DNA of 64,000 bases from Filomicrobium insigne (GCF_900104305.1 NZ_FNJC01000001.1:62001-126000), one strand, 5' to 3'; numbered from the stretch's first letter, positions 34,329-43,972 are shown. Notes: generated by a model not told the origin, from the letters alone. Made by a program: numbers and translations.

Positions 34329-35126
34329 CTATCGCGCAATCGGCAGCAATTCCGGGCGATATTCGAAGTGCATGGTGTCGAAGTGGTGCCATTTTCCGCC
34401 CCATATGAAGCCATGACGTTCGAAGATCTCGACGATTTCGTATGGAATTCGGTTGCGGTACCGTGGGGACGCACCGCTGGCCGGCTTTGCCCAGCGCCAA
34501 TAATCCGTATGCTTTATGGCGATGTCGATGGCGATGCCGTAACCGTGCGCCGAGATGCGATCGGTCCCGGCGATAACACGGCAATTGTACGTTCCTGCTG
34601 AGGGGATCAGGAACTTATCGAACTTTGACGAGAGCTTATCTAGCTCGTCGCTGACCCGCTGCAATTGCTCTGCAACCCCATTTATGCGCGTGACGCGAAG
34701 CCGCTGACTAGACTTCTTGGGAAGCCAAATAACGTCGACGAGCTCCTTATTCACCGCACCGGACCGACAGTCCCCGTACACTTTTCGAAAGAAGGCTTGG
34801 TTCCGTGCCCGCCCTGGATCGGCACCAGCATGGGGTGGCTGCGCGAGTTGGCCGAGCGGATAAGGCACGCGTAGCATGTCGGCGACGCTCGGTTTTTCAA
34901 GCCATTCGGCGCTGCCTGGAGGTTTCGGCTCCACATCAAGCGGCATGCGCGTACCATCCCGCCAAATGAGTGTCGTTTCGTCTGCGCCATCAATATAATC
35001 TTGGTACGTCTCAATTAGCCGTCCCGAAATTTCTTTAAGGGTCTGCGCCCCCTCGACGCCGCAATTCGCGGTGGTCGCCAGAGCCTGAAGCACCGCAACC
35101 ATGAGAAACATGACAACGTAATTCAT
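34329..35126 (-). CDS. M15-family peptidase (D-Ala-D-Ala carboxypeptidase-like), exported
   Basis: A 265-residue protein with an N-terminal signal sequence (VVMFLMVAVLQALATTANC; the Cys could be a lipidation site, though the context is not a perfect lipobox). The C-terminal VanY/endolysin-type zinc peptidase domain has ISAHGYGIAIDI, giving zinc ligands His and Asp, and FIWGGKWHHFDTMHFEYRPE, with the third His and the catalytic acid. Such enzymes cut peptidoglycan peptides in the periplasm. The middle part (residues 45-140) has a motif-free, probably substrate-positioning region. Confidence 0.85.
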   Translation of the reverse strand: MNYVVMFLMVAVLQALATTANCGVEGAQTLKEISGRLIETYQDYIDGADETTLIWRDGTRMPLDVEPKPPGSAEWLEKPSVADMLRVPYPLGQLAQPPHAGADPGRARNQAFFRKVYGDCRSGAVNKELVDVIWLPKKSSQRLRVTRINGVAEQLQRVSDELDKLSSKFDKFLIPSAGTYNCRVIAGTDRISAHGYGIAIDIAIKHTDYWRWAKPASGASPRYRNRIPYEIVEIFERHGFIWGGKWHHFDTMHFEYRPELLPIAR

Positions 35127-35355
35127 TGATACTTCTATACTTTACTCAATCATTAGGCGTTCACACGCTTGATACTACCGCTTTTCAGCCTACCGAGTAC
35201 AAAGTCAGGCATCCTGCTTTACCACTCCTTGCGACCTGCTACACTCAGTTCAAGACGAATCCAGACGGCTGTCTGATGACGCAACTTCCTCCGACTGCCT
35301 GTGCCCTACAGCACGGGTTGTTTCGGAGCCAGCGCCAGACACTGGAGATAAAGCG

Positions 35356-36657
35356 GTGGAGGATTTTAAAGACGAGGGAGAGCCCCGCCCTGCGTCCGTG
35401 GACGAGAAAGTCCCGGCGCGAAAATCTGTATCTGCAGGTCCTCTGCACCATGAACGCGAGCCCGTCGACGTAAGGACGCTCGATGTGCGCCATTTGCTTA
35501 CTGGCTCCCCCGCGCCAGAACCTCGAACAGCCGCGCTGGATTGCGTTCGTGATCAAAAGAAGCAAGCTTGTCTGAATGGCAACGCCAACGAGCGCGCGTT
35601 AAACCGCGGCGCCCGCCAGGAGACGGTTGAGCAAGTTTACGGCGCTCTCGATCTCGGCACGAACAATTGCCGCCTATTGTTGGCCCGGCCAACACGCCGC
35701 GGATTTCGCGTTGTAGATTCTTTTTCACGCATCATTCGGCTTGGTGAGGGTGTCTCGCAATGCGGTACGCTTTCGGAACCAGCCATGCGCCGGACGATGG
35801 ACGCACTCAAAGTCTGTGGCTCCAAGCTCAACCGCCATGGTGTCCGCCGCGCTCGTCTCGTCGCGACGGAGGCTTGCCGATTTGCGAGCAACGGTCCGGA
35901 TTTCCTCGCGCGTGTTAAGGAGCGCCTCGGTCTCGATATTGAAGTGCTCACCCCCGAAGTCGAGGCACGTCTCGCCGTCTCCGGCTGCGCCTCGCTGATC
36001 GATGACCGATCTGACTACGTTCTCGTTTTCGACATCGGCGGCGGTTCTTCCGAACTGATCTGGCTCAATCTATCGGGTGCAACACGCAAGCGTTCGCGCG
36101 GCGCGGATCGGATCGATGCACAGAACCATATGGCTGCATGGACGTCTTTGCCGGTCGGTGTTGTGACGCTTGCTGAAAGATTTGGCGGACGGTTCGTCAC
36201 GTCGGAACGCTTCGAAGCGATGGTCGAACACGTCAGCAACTTGCTCCGCCCCTTCGAAGATAAGTACCAATTCGCGCCCCTGTTGCGTGATCGTCCGGCG
36301 CATCTGCTCGGCACGTCAGGTACGGTGACGACCATTGCAGGCATCCAGATGGGCTTGCCGCGTTATGATCGCAATCGGGTCGACGGATGCTGGCTCTCAG
36401 TCGCAGAAGCACGCGACATCACCTACAAGCTCGTCGGTAGCAGTTACGAGGAGCGCGTTGCCCAGCCCTGCATCGGGCGCGACCGAGCGGATCTCGTGCT
36501 CGCCGGCTGCGCTATCCTCGAGGCCCTGATACGGTTGTGGCCCTGTGAACGATTGCGGGTTGCCGATCGCGGGTTACGCGAAGGCATCCTGACCACATTG
36601 ATGATAGAAGACGGTGTCTACCGGACACGGCGACGGCGCGGGCGCCAGCATCGCTGA
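35356..36657 (+). CDS. Ppx/GppA family phosphatase
   Basis: A 433-residue member of the exopolyphosphatase/guanosine pentaphosphate phosphatase family (ASKHA fold). After a poorly conserved N-terminal extension of about 90 residues, the family core begins with YGALDLGTNNCRLLLARP. The second phosphate loop FDIGGGSSELIWL and the catalytic Glu region (VATEACRFASN) are present, and later LLGTSGTVTTIAG and VADRGLREGIL. The GTG start has GGAG 8 bases ahead. The extension and the following rlmE are typical of the alphaproteobacterial arrangement. Confidence 0.9.
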   Translation: MEDFKDEGEPRPASVDEKVPARKSVSAGPLHHEREPVDVRTLDVRHLLTGSPAPEPRTAALDCVRDQKKQACLNGNANERALNRGARQETVEQVYGALDLGTNNCRLLLARPTRRGFRVVDSFSRIIRLGEGVSQCGTLSEPAMRRTMDALKVCGSKLNRHGVRRARLVATEACRFASNGPDFLARVKERLGLDIEVLTPEVEARLAVSGCASLIDDRSDYVLVFDIGGGSSELIWLNLSGATRKRSRGADRIDAQNHMAAWTSLPVGVVTLAERFGGRFVTSERFEAMVEHVSNLLRPFEDKYQFAPLLRDRPAHLLGTSGTVTTIAGIQMGLPRYDRNRVDGCWLSVAEARDITYKLVGSSYEERVAQPCIGRDRADLVLAGCAILEALIRLWPCERLRVADRGLREGILTTLMIEDGVYRTRRRRGRQHR

Positions 36658-36703
36658 CAGCACATCTTAACTCTTAAAAGCACTTGCTAGACGAGGTCAC
36701 TCC

Positions 36704-37450
36704 TTGGCGAAGAAAGGCAGCGGCGGGATTACCGGCCCGACAGGCGGGCAGCGCCAATTGCATGTTCGTGTGAAGACCGCGCGAAAGCGCTCAACATCGT
36801 CTGCTCGATGGCTCGAACGTCAGCTCAATGATCCTTATGTGGCCGCGGCCAAACGTGAGGGCATGCGCTCGCGCGCCGCTTACAAGCTCTTGGAAATCGA
36901 TGACAAGCACCGAATCCTCAAACCCGGCCAGCGGGTGATCGATCTCGGGGCAGCGCCAGGAGGCTGGAGCCAGATCGCCGCGGACCGTGTGAAGGCTTTA
37001 GACGGGCAAGGTGACAAGCGCGGCCAGGTGGTTGCCATCGACTACCTGGATGTCGAACCGCTCCCTGGCGTGGACTTCGTCAAAATGGACTTTACGGACG
37101 AAGACGCGGAAGATCGGCTAAAGTCCATGCTGCGAGACGGAGCAGCCGATGTTGTCATGTCTGATATGGCAGCGCCGACTGTGGGACATACGCGTACTGA
37201 CCACTTACGCATTATGGGACTTGCCGAAGCGGCTGCGCACTTTGCGTGCGATGTCCTAAGCCCTGATGGCGCCTTTCTCTGCAAGGTTTTCCAAGGTGGG
37301 GCGGAACGCGATCTGCTTGACCTTCTAAAGCGCAACTTCAAAACCGTGCGTCACATCAAGCCGCCAGCCAGCCGCTCAGACTCTGCGGAACTGTATGTTC
37401 TTGCGACAGGCTTTCGCGGAGACAAGAAAGCAGAAGACGCGGACAACTAG
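36704..37450 (+). CDS. rlmE: 23S rRNA 2'-O-ribose U2552 methyltransferase
   Basis: A 248-residue SAM-dependent methyltransferase (RrmJ/FtsJ) that methylates U2552 of 23S rRNA late in 50S assembly. The SAM motif [15 protein letters not shown] and the catalytic K-D-K-E set are visible: Lys in AYKLLEID, Asp in MSDMAAPTV, Lys in FLCKVFQGG and Glu in [11 protein letters not shown]. Translation starts at TTG (36704) with GAGG 8 bases ahead, giving MAKKGSGG. It has a longer basic N-terminus than E. coli RlmE. It lies 46 bases behind the Ppx gene and is probably co-transcribed with it. Confidence 0.95.
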   Translation: MAKKGSGGITGPTGGQRQLHVRVKTARKRSTSSARWLERQLNDPYVAAAKREGMRSRAAYKLLEIDDKHRILKPGQRVIDLGAAPGGWSQIAADRVKALDGQGDKRGQVVAIDYLDVEPLPGVDFVKMDFTDEDAEDRLKSMLRDGAADVVMSDMAAPTVGHTRTDHLRIMGLAEAAAHFACDVLSPDGAFLCKVFQGGAERDLLDLLKRNFKTVRHIKPPASRSDSAELYVLATGFRGDKKAEDADN

Positions 37451-37508
37451 TACTTTTCGCAACGGGCCGAGCGGCCCCGAATTTGACAGCTGACCAGACG
37501 GTTCCTCA

Positions 37509-37544
37509 AAAAAGACATCGCCCGCGATGGGAGCCGTAGCGGGC
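37509..37544 (-). terminator. Terminator of the hypothetical membrane protein gene
   Basis: On the minus strand GCCCGC (37544-37539) pairs with GCGGGC (37525-37520), and after five bases a run of six T follows (37514-37509). It lies about 40 bases after the stop of the gene ending at 37582 and between the convergent rlmE and that gene. Confidence 0.6.
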
Positions 37545-37581
37545 ATAATTCCGGTTTTTATGATGATACGTGTTTCTGCTC

Positions 37582-38412
37582 TCAGCAGGATGGCTTGCGC
37601 TTGACCGGCTCACTAAATCCAAACACACGCCACGCCCAGGACGGCATTGCACAGTCGCCGGTCTCATAATACTCGGCCGCTTGCTTGTTGGCGCGCGCCT
37701 GAACCTTTCTTTGACGGCCAGCGCTTCTGGAAGACGAGCCATTCTTGTTACTGGTCTCGCCTTTTTCGTCTTCCATCTCTATCACGTCGATTTCAGGAGC
37801 CGCGCGGCTCGACCTGATCTCGCCCGCATCGCTATCGGGACGCGCGATAGTAACTGGCAGCTGGCTGGGATCTACGCCGCCTAGATTTTCAGTTTCCGCG
37901 GGATCAGCATTGGTCGCTGTATAGCCAGCAACCCGTGGCTGACCGAGCGATCCTGTTTCGGGCGGCGTACGGTCGGTTGCCGGACGGGGTGCTGTAGCCA
38001 GATCCTGATTGGCAGGCTGAGCGACAGGGGGATCTTTTTCGACAGCTATGATCGCCGGGGCCGCAGGCTTATCGGTGTCGCCGACGTCGACTGGAACCTT
38101 TTCTTTAATGGAAGCGACGTCTACACCCGAGGATGTGCCTGTCGCCGTTGCTGGCCCATCGTTTGGCTCTGGAGACCAGGGGATCATCATCAGGGCCGCC
38201 GTTGCTCCGGCGAGCCCCACACCGGCAAGCCAAAGCGCGCGCCGCGGACGCCGCGTGCGCACCGGCATGGAATTTGTAGATTCCAACGCCTGTCGGGCGG
38301 CCGCAGCGACCGCCGACTCGCGCACCTTGGTTTCGCGCTTCTCTGGCACGACAAGGTCGTGCGCATACCAGACGCGCGATTCCGTCGGTCCGGATGGTTG
38401 TGAAGGTTTCAC
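37582..38412 (-). CDS. Hypothetical protein with one membrane segment and a long disordered region
   Basis: A 276-residue protein (GTG at 38412) with a basic cytoplasmic part (RRPRRA), one membrane helix (ALWLAGVGLAGATAALMMIPW, about residues 59-78) and a Pro/Ala/Thr-rich, probably disordered periplasmic part of about 180 residues ending in Cys (KRKPSC). The very end (YETGDCAMPSWAWRVFGFSEP) is the only ordered-looking motif. I do not recognise the family. A longer frame to 38595 exists without a better start. It could be a cell-envelope anchoring protein; nothing around it says more. Confidence 0.6.
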   Translation of the reverse strand: MKPSQPSGPTESRVWYAHDLVVPEKRETKVRESAVAAAARQALESTNSMPVRTRRPRRALWLAGVGLAGATAALMMIPWSPEPNDGPATATGTSSGVDVASIKEKVPVDVGDTDKPAAPAIIAVEKDPPVAQPANQDLATAPRPATDRTPPETGSLGQPRVAGYTATNADPAETENLGGVDPSQLPVTIARPDSDAGEIRSSRAAPEIDVIEMEDEKGETSNKNGSSSRSAGRQRKVQARANKQAAEYYETGDCAMPSWAWRVFGFSEPVKRKPSC

Positions 38413-38714
38413 GGCTCTTTCTTTAGCTCGCAGAATGTTGATCCGGATCCCAGTTGAGAGCCAGGAAACCATGATTCGGCGTTTCATAGCTGACGGGAAA
38501 AGGCTTTGCCTTCGTGAGCGGCATGTATTTTTGATTCTAGTTGCGAAAACGCTGCCTATTGCCCGAAAAAGGCGATCGACGTACACGCAAAGCATATAAG
38601 TGCCGCAACGCCCTCTACTCAGGCATGAATGCGTTTACAAACTCGTGTCGAGCATCACATAACCGCCTGCGGTTGTAAGCTATATAGCAATCTCATCTAT
38701 TCAGGAGTTAGGAC
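38413..38714. other. Divergent intergenic region
   Basis: About 300 bases between the hypothetical membrane protein and the epimerase gene. It should hold both promoters. A small hairpin AACCGC-CT-GCGGTT and an AT-rich stretch (TATATAG) lie about 45-30 bases before the epimerase start. No gene or known RNA element is seen. Confidence 0.4.
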
Positions 38715-39722
38715 GTGAAGATTCTCGTGACTGGAGCCGCCGGCTTTATCGGGTATTTTGTAGCGCGGCGATTACTCGACGAGGGTCATGACGTCATTGG
38801 TCTTGATAATCTAAACGATTACTACGATCCGTCGCTGAAGCAGGCCCGGCTGGCTCAGCTCAAGCCGCATGAACGCTTTTCTTTCCTGCGGCTGGATATT
38901 GCCGACCGCGCAAGCATGGCTGAGCTTTTTGGCGCGCATAATTTCGATCGCGTTGTTCATCTCGCCGCTCAGGCGGGCGTACGTTACTCACTTAAGAATC
39001 CGAATGCCTACATCGATTCAAACGTCGTTGGATTCATGAATATCCTTGAAGGATGCCGACAAACCCAAGTCGGGCATTTGGTCTACGCGTCATCGAGCTC
39101 TGTTTATGGGGCTAATGAAAGCGTTCCCTTCTCGGTGCATCAGAACGTCGACCATCCGTTGAGTCTCTATGCCGCCACCAAGAAGTCCAACGAACTCATG
39201 GCGCATACTTATGCGCACCTTTACCGCATTCCGGTAACCGGGCTCCGTTTTTTCACAGTCTACGGACCCTGGGGGCGCCCCGACATGGCGCTGTTCCTGT
39301 TCACCCGCAAAATACTCGCAGGCGAGCCCATCGAAATATTCAATCACGGGCACCACGCGCGCGACTTTACCTACATTGACGACATTGTCGAAGGGGTCGT
39401 GCGAACGATGCATTCCATCGCGCAGCCCAACTCACAATGGTCTGGGTCGGCGCCTGATCCCGCTACATCTTCCGCACCCTACAGACTTTATAATATCGGC
39501 AATCACGAACCCATCGCGTTGCTCGACTTCGTGGCTGCTATTGAACGCTCTCTTGGCAAGACAGCTGAAAAGATCATGTTACCCATGCAGGCAGGCGACG
39601 TGGAAAAAACGTTTGCCGACGTGGATGACTTGGCCCGGGATGTGGGCTTTGCTCCCGCAACACCACTGGAAGCCGGAATCGAGAAATTCGTAACCTGGTA
39701 TCGCGACTACTACGCCCAGTAA
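38715..39722 (+). CDS. NAD-dependent sugar-nucleotide epimerase (UDP-glucuronate 4-epimerase-like)
   Basis: A 335-residue short-chain-dehydrogenase-type enzyme. The NAD motif [14 protein letters not shown] at residues 7-20, the catalytic Ser in YASSSSVYG, and Tyr-X3-Lys in [10 protein letters not shown] are intact. The stretch [17 protein letters not shown] and the later [17 protein letters not shown] are typical of UDP-glucuronate 4-epimerases. These make UDP-galacturonate for lipopolysaccharide core or capsule. The GTG start has AGGAG 7 bases upstream. It appears to be a single-gene unit. Confidence 0.9.
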   Translation: MKILVTGAAGFIGYFVARRLLDEGHDVIGLDNLNDYYDPSLKQARLAQLKPHERFSFLRLDIADRASMAELFGAHNFDRVVHLAAQAGVRYSLKNPNAYIDSNVVGFMNILEGCRQTQVGHLVYASSSSVYGANESVPFSVHQNVDHPLSLYAATKKSNELMAHTYAHLYRIPVTGLRFFTVYGPWGRPDMALFLFTRKILAGEPIEIFNHGHHARDFTYIDDIVEGVVRTMHSIAQPNSQWSGSAPDPATSSAPYRLYNIGNHEPIALLDFVAAIERSLGKTAEKIMLPMQAGDVEKTFADVDDLARDVGFAPATPLEAGIEKFVTWYRDYYAQ

Positions 39723-39858
39723 GACCGCCGAGTTCCGTCATAGAGCAAGGCCTAGCGCATTTTTTGATCACAGATGCTAGTGTTTAACGAGACCGGCCTG
39801 AAGGACGTGCGTGTGCCCTACCCCGCACGTCAGGCTCTATCATGATGGACACGGATCA

Positions 39859-40695
39859 ATGGCACTCACTCCTGAGGAAATTCAGCGTTACAAGCGCCAT
39901 CTGGTACTCAAGGATGTTGGGGGACCAGGGCAGCAACAGCTCAAGAAAGCGCGGGTTCTTCTTATCGGCGCGGGTGGATTAGGCTCGCCAATCGCGCTTT
40001 ATCTCGCGGCGGCAGGCGTTGGTACGATCGGCCTTATCGATGACGATATCGTCTCGCTCGACAATCTTCAGCGCCAGATCGTCCATGACACAGCAGACGT
40101 CGGCGTGCCGAAGGTCGAAAGCGCCCGCAAGACTATCAACCGTCTCAATCCGCATGTCGACGTCGAGACATTCAATTTTCGACTGACATCGGACAACGCA
40201 CTGCAAATCATTGAGCAGTTCGACTTGGTGTGTGATGGCTCGGATAATTTCGCAACACGCTATCTAGTCTCTGACGCCTGCTATTTTGCACGCAAGACGT
40301 TGGTGTTCGGTGCTGTTGGGCCATTCGACGGCTATGTGACGACACTCAAGCCGCACGAGAAGCGGCCGGACGGGACACCTTGGCCGAGCTACCGCTGCAT
40401 TTTCCCCGAGGCTCCACCACCGGGAACGGTAGCGAACTGCTCCGAGGTCGGCGTCCTTGGAGCCGTCGTTGGCGTCATTGGTACTCTGCAGGCAACCGAA
40501 GTCCTCAAGGAGATCACCGGTGCCGGTGAGACCCTGGCCGGCCGCTTGTTGATCTACGATGCCCTGGGATCACGTGTTGAGAGCGTCTCAATCGGCTGGG
40601 ATCCCGAGAATGAGCTCTCGGGCAAAAATCCGACCATCATCGACCTTTCGATGCATGATGGCACAGAAGCTACCGCGGCCTGTGCCGCCACGTAG
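39859..40695 (+). CDS. HesA/MoeB/ThiF-family adenylyltransferase
   Basis: A 278-residue enzyme that adenylates the C-terminus of a ubiquitin-like sulfur carrier (MoaD or ThiS) for molybdopterin, thiamine or similar sulfur transfer. The ATP-binding GAGGLGSPIALYLAAAGV, the Arg finger in LDNLQRQIVH and the Asp of CDGSDNFATRYLVSD are present. The zinc-site cysteines of MoeB are incomplete: the first pair is reduced to one Cys (SYRCIFPEAPP) and no C-terminal CXXC is seen. There is also no rhodanese domain. The start at 39859 is preferred over the longer frame from 39811. No moaD, moaE or thi gene is adjacent, so the carrier is unknown. Confidence 0.85.
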   Translation: MALTPEEIQRYKRHLVLKDVGGPGQQQLKKARVLLIGAGGLGSPIALYLAAAGVGTIGLIDDDIVSLDNLQRQIVHDTADVGVPKVESARKTINRLNPHVDVETFNFRLTSDNALQIIEQFDLVCDGSDNFATRYLVSDACYFARKTLVFGAVGPFDGYVTTLKPHEKRPDGTPWPSYRCIFPEAPPPGTVANCSEVGVLGAVVGVIGTLQATEVLKEITGAGETLAGRLLIYDALGSRVESVSIGWDPENELSGKNPTIIDLSMHDGTEATAACAAT

Positions 40696-40726
40696 CGCAT
40701 TCAGCTTCGATCGTTCCGAAAAGGCC

Positions 40727-41725
40727 TCAGAACATCGCAGGATGGACACGGTCAGGCGGATTGTGACCGTCCATGAACGTCTTGATGTTGATGATGACCT
40801 TTTCACCCATGTCGACGCGGCCTTCCAGCGTCGCCGACCCCATATGCGGTAACGCGACAACGCGGCTTGAGCGCAGCAACTTCGGGTTCACGGCAGGCTC
40901 GTGCTCAAATACGTCGAGGCCGGCCCCAGCAATTGCTTCGGCTTCAACTAATCGTGCCAGCTCGTTTTCATCAATCACCTCACCGCGCGCTGTATTGACG
41001 ATGTAAGCCGTCGGCTTCATCAGCCGGAGCCGGCGTGCAGAGAGAAGATGGTAGGTCGCCGGGGTGTGCGGGCAGTTCACAGAAATAATGTCCATGCGCG
41101 CCAGCATCTGGTCCAGGCTATCCCAGTAGGTCGCCTCGTATTCCTGTTCGATCTCCTCAGGCAGCCGGCGGCGATTGTGATAGTGGATCTGCAGCCCGAA
41201 CGCCTTGGCGCGCCGTGCCACGGCACTTCCGATGCGCCCCATTCCGATGATTCCCAACCGTTTGCCATAGATGCGATGGCCGAGCATCCAGGTTGGCGAC
41301 CATCCGTGCCACTCGTTCGCAGGATCTTTCAGATACTGCGTCGCTTCAGCGAGACGCCTGGGGACGGCGAGGATCAGCGCCATGGTCATGTCGGCGGTAT
41401 CCTCGGTCAATACACCTGGCGTATTGGTCACGGTAATGCCGCGGTTGCGGGCTGTATCAAGATCGATGTTATCGACGCCAGTACCGAAGTTTGCGATAAG
41501 CTTCAGCTTTTCACCCGCCTGAGAAATCACGGCCCGATCAATCCGATCGGTCACCGTCGGCACGAGAACGTCAGCCGTTTTGACCGCCTCGACAAGCTCC
41601 GCTTGCGACATCGGCTCGTCGGCAACGTTCAAGTGGGCTTCAAACAATTCACGCATGCGGGTCTCGACGACCTCTGGCAACTTGCGCGTAACGATGACAA
41701 CGGGCTTTTTGGGGCTGTTGGGCAT
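40727..41725 (-). CDS. D-2-hydroxyacid dehydrogenase (D-glycerate dehydrogenase/hydroxypyruvate reductase-like)
   Basis: A 332-residue NAD(P)-dependent dehydrogenase. The Rossmann motif GIIGMGRIGSAVARRA, the Arg-containing NTARGEVIDE, the Glu region AGLDVFEHEPAVNP and the catalytic His in VALPHMGSAT are in the family order. The similarity to GyaR/glyoxylate reductases (RILRRPLAEATQYL-like segment and PTWMLGHRIYGK) suggests hydroxypyruvate and glyoxylate reduction. In methylotrophs that reaction belongs to the serine cycle, but no other serine-cycle gene is in the window. Confidence 0.9.
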   Translation of the reverse strand: MPNSPKKPVVIVTRKLPEVVETRMRELFEAHLNVADEPMSQAELVEAVKTADVLVPTVTDRIDRAVISQAGEKLKLIANFGTGVDNIDLDTARNRGITVTNTPGVLTEDTADMTMALILAVPRRLAEATQYLKDPANEWHGWSPTWMLGHRIYGKRLGIIGMGRIGSAVARRAKAFGLQIHYHNRRRLPEEIEQEYEATYWDSLDQMLARMDIISVNCPHTPATYHLLSARRLRLMKPTAYIVNTARGEVIDENELARLVEAEAIAGAGLDVFEHEPAVNPKLLRSSRVVALPHMGSATLEGRVDMGEKVIINIKTFMDGHNPPDRVHPAMF

Positions 41726-41943
41726 GGGTGTCTTGCTGGTCGGAGGTTTAGCTTCCGGGTCGCGCGATGGGCTTGAATGTCGCGGTCGACACGGGCGCCG
41801 TCGGTAGGTCCGAAAGTCGGATCGGCCTTCTCTAACAGATGGTCATCGCAATGACAAAGCTAGCGGACAGATTGAGCTTAAACACTGGATTGGTGGCAGG
41901 TTCCTCACCATGTACGCGCTTTCAAGGAGAAGTCAGAATTAAA

Positions 41944-42537
41944 ATGCGGGCACGAGCAAGCGGGACAACAGCGCGAAACAGCGGTTCGCGAATCAAACGG
42001 CACGGCCGATTCGGCGTCTCCACCGCCTTCCTCCTCTCCGTGGCCCTGATGGCTGGAGGCCTTTTTGCCGGATCTGCGGCTGCCCAAGAAGGCGGAACGC
42101 AGTTTAAGGTTCCGCGCTTTGTCAGCCTGAAGTCCAACCGCGTTAACCTTCGCAAGGGACCAGGCACGGACTACCCCACATCCTGGGTCTTTCGCCGAGC
42201 GGGCCTTCCCGTTGAAATCATCAAAGAATTCGAGGGCTGGCGGCAGGTGCGCGATGCAGAAGGAACGACGGGATGGGTCCTAGGGTCGCTTCTCTCCGGG
42301 CGCCGAACGGCACAGATTCTTCCTTGGGATGTAAAGTCATCCCAAGAACGGCCTCAGGTTGCACTTGCGTCTCGAGAAAGTGAGGGTTCGAGACCGGTAG
42401 CGATGGTTGAAGCGGGTGTCGTCGCGGACATTCATGAATGCGACGGCGAGTGGTGCTTCGTTTCCGTCGACAAGTATCGGGGGTACGTCGCGCAGAAGAA
42501 GCTGTGGGGTGTTTACCCCGATGAAATCATTAAATAG
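41944..42537 (+). CDS. SH3-domain protein, exported
   Basis: A 197-residue periplasmic protein. A basic N-terminus leads into a signal helix (FLLSVALMAGGLFAGSAAAQ). Two bacterial SH3-like modules follow: SLKSNRVNLRKGPGTDYPTSWVFRRAGLPVEII with GWRQV and GTTGWVLGSLL, and a second shorter one with AGVVADIHECDGEWCFVSVDKYRGYV. Such domains bind peptidoglycan or anchor in the wall; the second has two Cys that may form a disulfide. The ATG at 41944 starts the signal peptide, but AGGAG is 15 bases away, so an upstream start in the same frame (from 41839) cannot be excluded. It is divergent from the dehydrogenase gene. Confidence 0.8.
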   Translation: MRARASGTTARNSGSRIKRHGRFGVSTAFLLSVALMAGGLFAGSAAAQEGGTQFKVPRFVSLKSNRVNLRKGPGTDYPTSWVFRRAGLPVEIIKEFEGWRQVRDAEGTTGWVLGSLLSGRRTAQILPWDVKSSQERPQVALASRESEGSRPVAMVEAGVVADIHECDGEWCFVSVDKYRGYVAQKKLWGVYPDEIIK

Positions 42538-42574
42538 CGGAATATCTTCCGCTTTCTGCACTGAGTGTGACGAC

Positions 42575-42988
42575 TTATTCTTTCACGAGGCGCACAATTA
42601 CGTCGATGTGAGAAATCTTTGTGCCTTCCGGCGGTTCCGGGAGTCCGTCGACCCGAATCGAATGGCTGGGGATGTCCACCAGAACACCTTCCGGCTCTAG
42701 GAAGTAATGGTTGTGATTCGAGGTGTTGGTATCGAAGTAGGTCTTTGTACTGTCGATCGCCAATTCGCGCAGCAGCCCGGCACGCTTGAATTGATGTAGC
42801 GTGTTGTACACCGTCGCCAAAGAAACTTGCTCGCCCGCCTTCTCAACCTCGTCATGAAGCAATTCAGCCGTGACGTGGCGATCTTGCCCGCAAAAAAGCA
42901 GTTGAGCGAGCGCAACACGTTGACGCGTTGGCCTTAGCCCTGCTTGGCGAAGAATCTTTTCTATGTAGCGGTCGGCTTCCGTGCGCAT
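42575..42988 (-). CDS. irr: Iron response regulator, Fur family
   Basis: A 137-residue Fur-family protein resembling the alphaproteobacterial haem-dependent regulator Irr. The winged HTH (LRQAGLRPTRQRVALAQLL, then VSLATVYNTLHQFKRAGLL) is typical, and the segment TKTYFDTNTSNHNHYFLEPEGVLVDI marks it as Irr. The histidine motif used for haem is HNH, not HHH. The N-terminal haem regulatory motif of Bradyrhizobium Irr is missing, as in most other Irr proteins. It is divergent from fabA, an arrangement known from Rhizobiales that supports the name. It would regulate iron-use genes and perhaps itself. Confidence 0.9.
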   Translation of the reverse strand: MRTEADRYIEKILRQAGLRPTRQRVALAQLLFCGQDRHVTAELLHDEVEKAGEQVSLATVYNTLHQFKRAGLLRELAIDSTKTYFDTNTSNHNHYFLEPEGVLVDIPSHSIRVDGLPEPPEGTKISHIDVIVRLVKE

Positions 42989-43342
42989 ATCTGCGTTATC
43001 ACTACCTCGCGCGAGGCGAGTTCCTTAGGTTTCGTCGTACAATGGGGCATCCTGCCACTTTCGCACAGACGCCCCAAGCACGTAATCTTAGACGGCTTTT
43101 GCCCAGCTAAGCGGTATAGAATGCTCTGCTTAATATATCTGCAAGCGTTACGTCCTGCAACTTGGCCGCGTTCTACAGACAGTTAGCGGAAGGTTAAAGC
43201 ACCTTGACGACCCAACCGTTTGCCATTTGAAGGTCTTGGTGAGTGTGTTACCAGATTGACCCCATGTGCGTCGGCGCCTTCTTGGTGCGCGCCACAAGCG
43301 GCAGGTTAATGAAACAACTACGGGGGATTCGAAACGAGGCCC
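42989..43342. other. Divergent irr/fabA promoter region
   Basis: About 350 bases with no recognisable gene. It separates divergent irr and fabA and should hold both promoters. Short open frames on the plus strand give no recognisable product. I found no clear iron-control-element palindrome. Confidence 0.45.
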
Positions 43343-43879
43343 ATGGCTGAGCGGCGACCAAACTTTGACTACGACGATCTGATCGCCTGCGGACGCGGAG
43401 AACTGTTCGGACCGGGCAATGCCCAGCTTCCGCTCCCGCCCATGTTGATGTTTGATCGCATAACTTCGATCTCTGAAACCGGCGGCGCGCACGGCAAAGG
43501 CCAAATCGTGGCCGAACTCAAAGTGGCAGGCAATCCGAAGCTCGACTGGTTCTTCAAATGCCATTTTGAAGGTGACCCGGTCATGCCGGGGTGCCTGGGA
43601 CTTGATGCGCTGTGGCAGATGACTGGTTTCTTTCTGGGTTGGCTCGGCGCCCCAGGACGCGGCCGCGCTCTTGGCGTTGGCGAAGTGAAGTTCACCGGAA
43701 TGGTGGTGCCAACCGTGCAACGCGTGGAGTACATCGTCGATTTAAAGCGGGTTATTTTACGTAAGCTGAAGTTGGCCATCGCCGATGGAACCCTAAAAGC
43801 CGACGGACAAACTATCTATACAGCCAGCGACCTGCGTGTCGGACTGTTCGAGACAGGGGACGCGGTAGCGGGGGCATAA
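43343..43879 (+). CDS. fabA: 3-hydroxydecanoyl-ACP dehydratase/isomerase
   Basis: A 178-residue hotdog-fold enzyme that dehydrates 3-hydroxydecanoyl-ACP and isomerises the trans-2 to the cis-3 double bond, the branch point of anaerobic unsaturated fatty acid synthesis. The active-site His is in [20 protein letters not shown] and the Asp follows 14 residues on, as in E. coli (His70, Asp84). The length equals the family norm. It heads the fabA-fabB-fabI run. Its start is close to GAGG. Confidence 0.96.
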   Translation: MAERRPNFDYDDLIACGRGELFGPGNAQLPLPPMLMFDRITSISETGGAHGKGQIVAELKVAGNPKLDWFFKCHFEGDPVMPGCLGLDALWQMTGFFLGWLGAPGRGRALGVGEVKFTGMVVPTVQRVEYIVDLKRVILRKLKLAIADGTLKADGQTIYTASDLRVGLFETGDAVAGA

Positions 43880-43972
43880 ACTCCGCCCGTGGAGCCCCGC
43901 TCCAAAACTGCGACACCAATTCAAATCCGGGGCCTCTTCAATGCATGGGCTCCGTGAGGGAAAGGGATTTTG

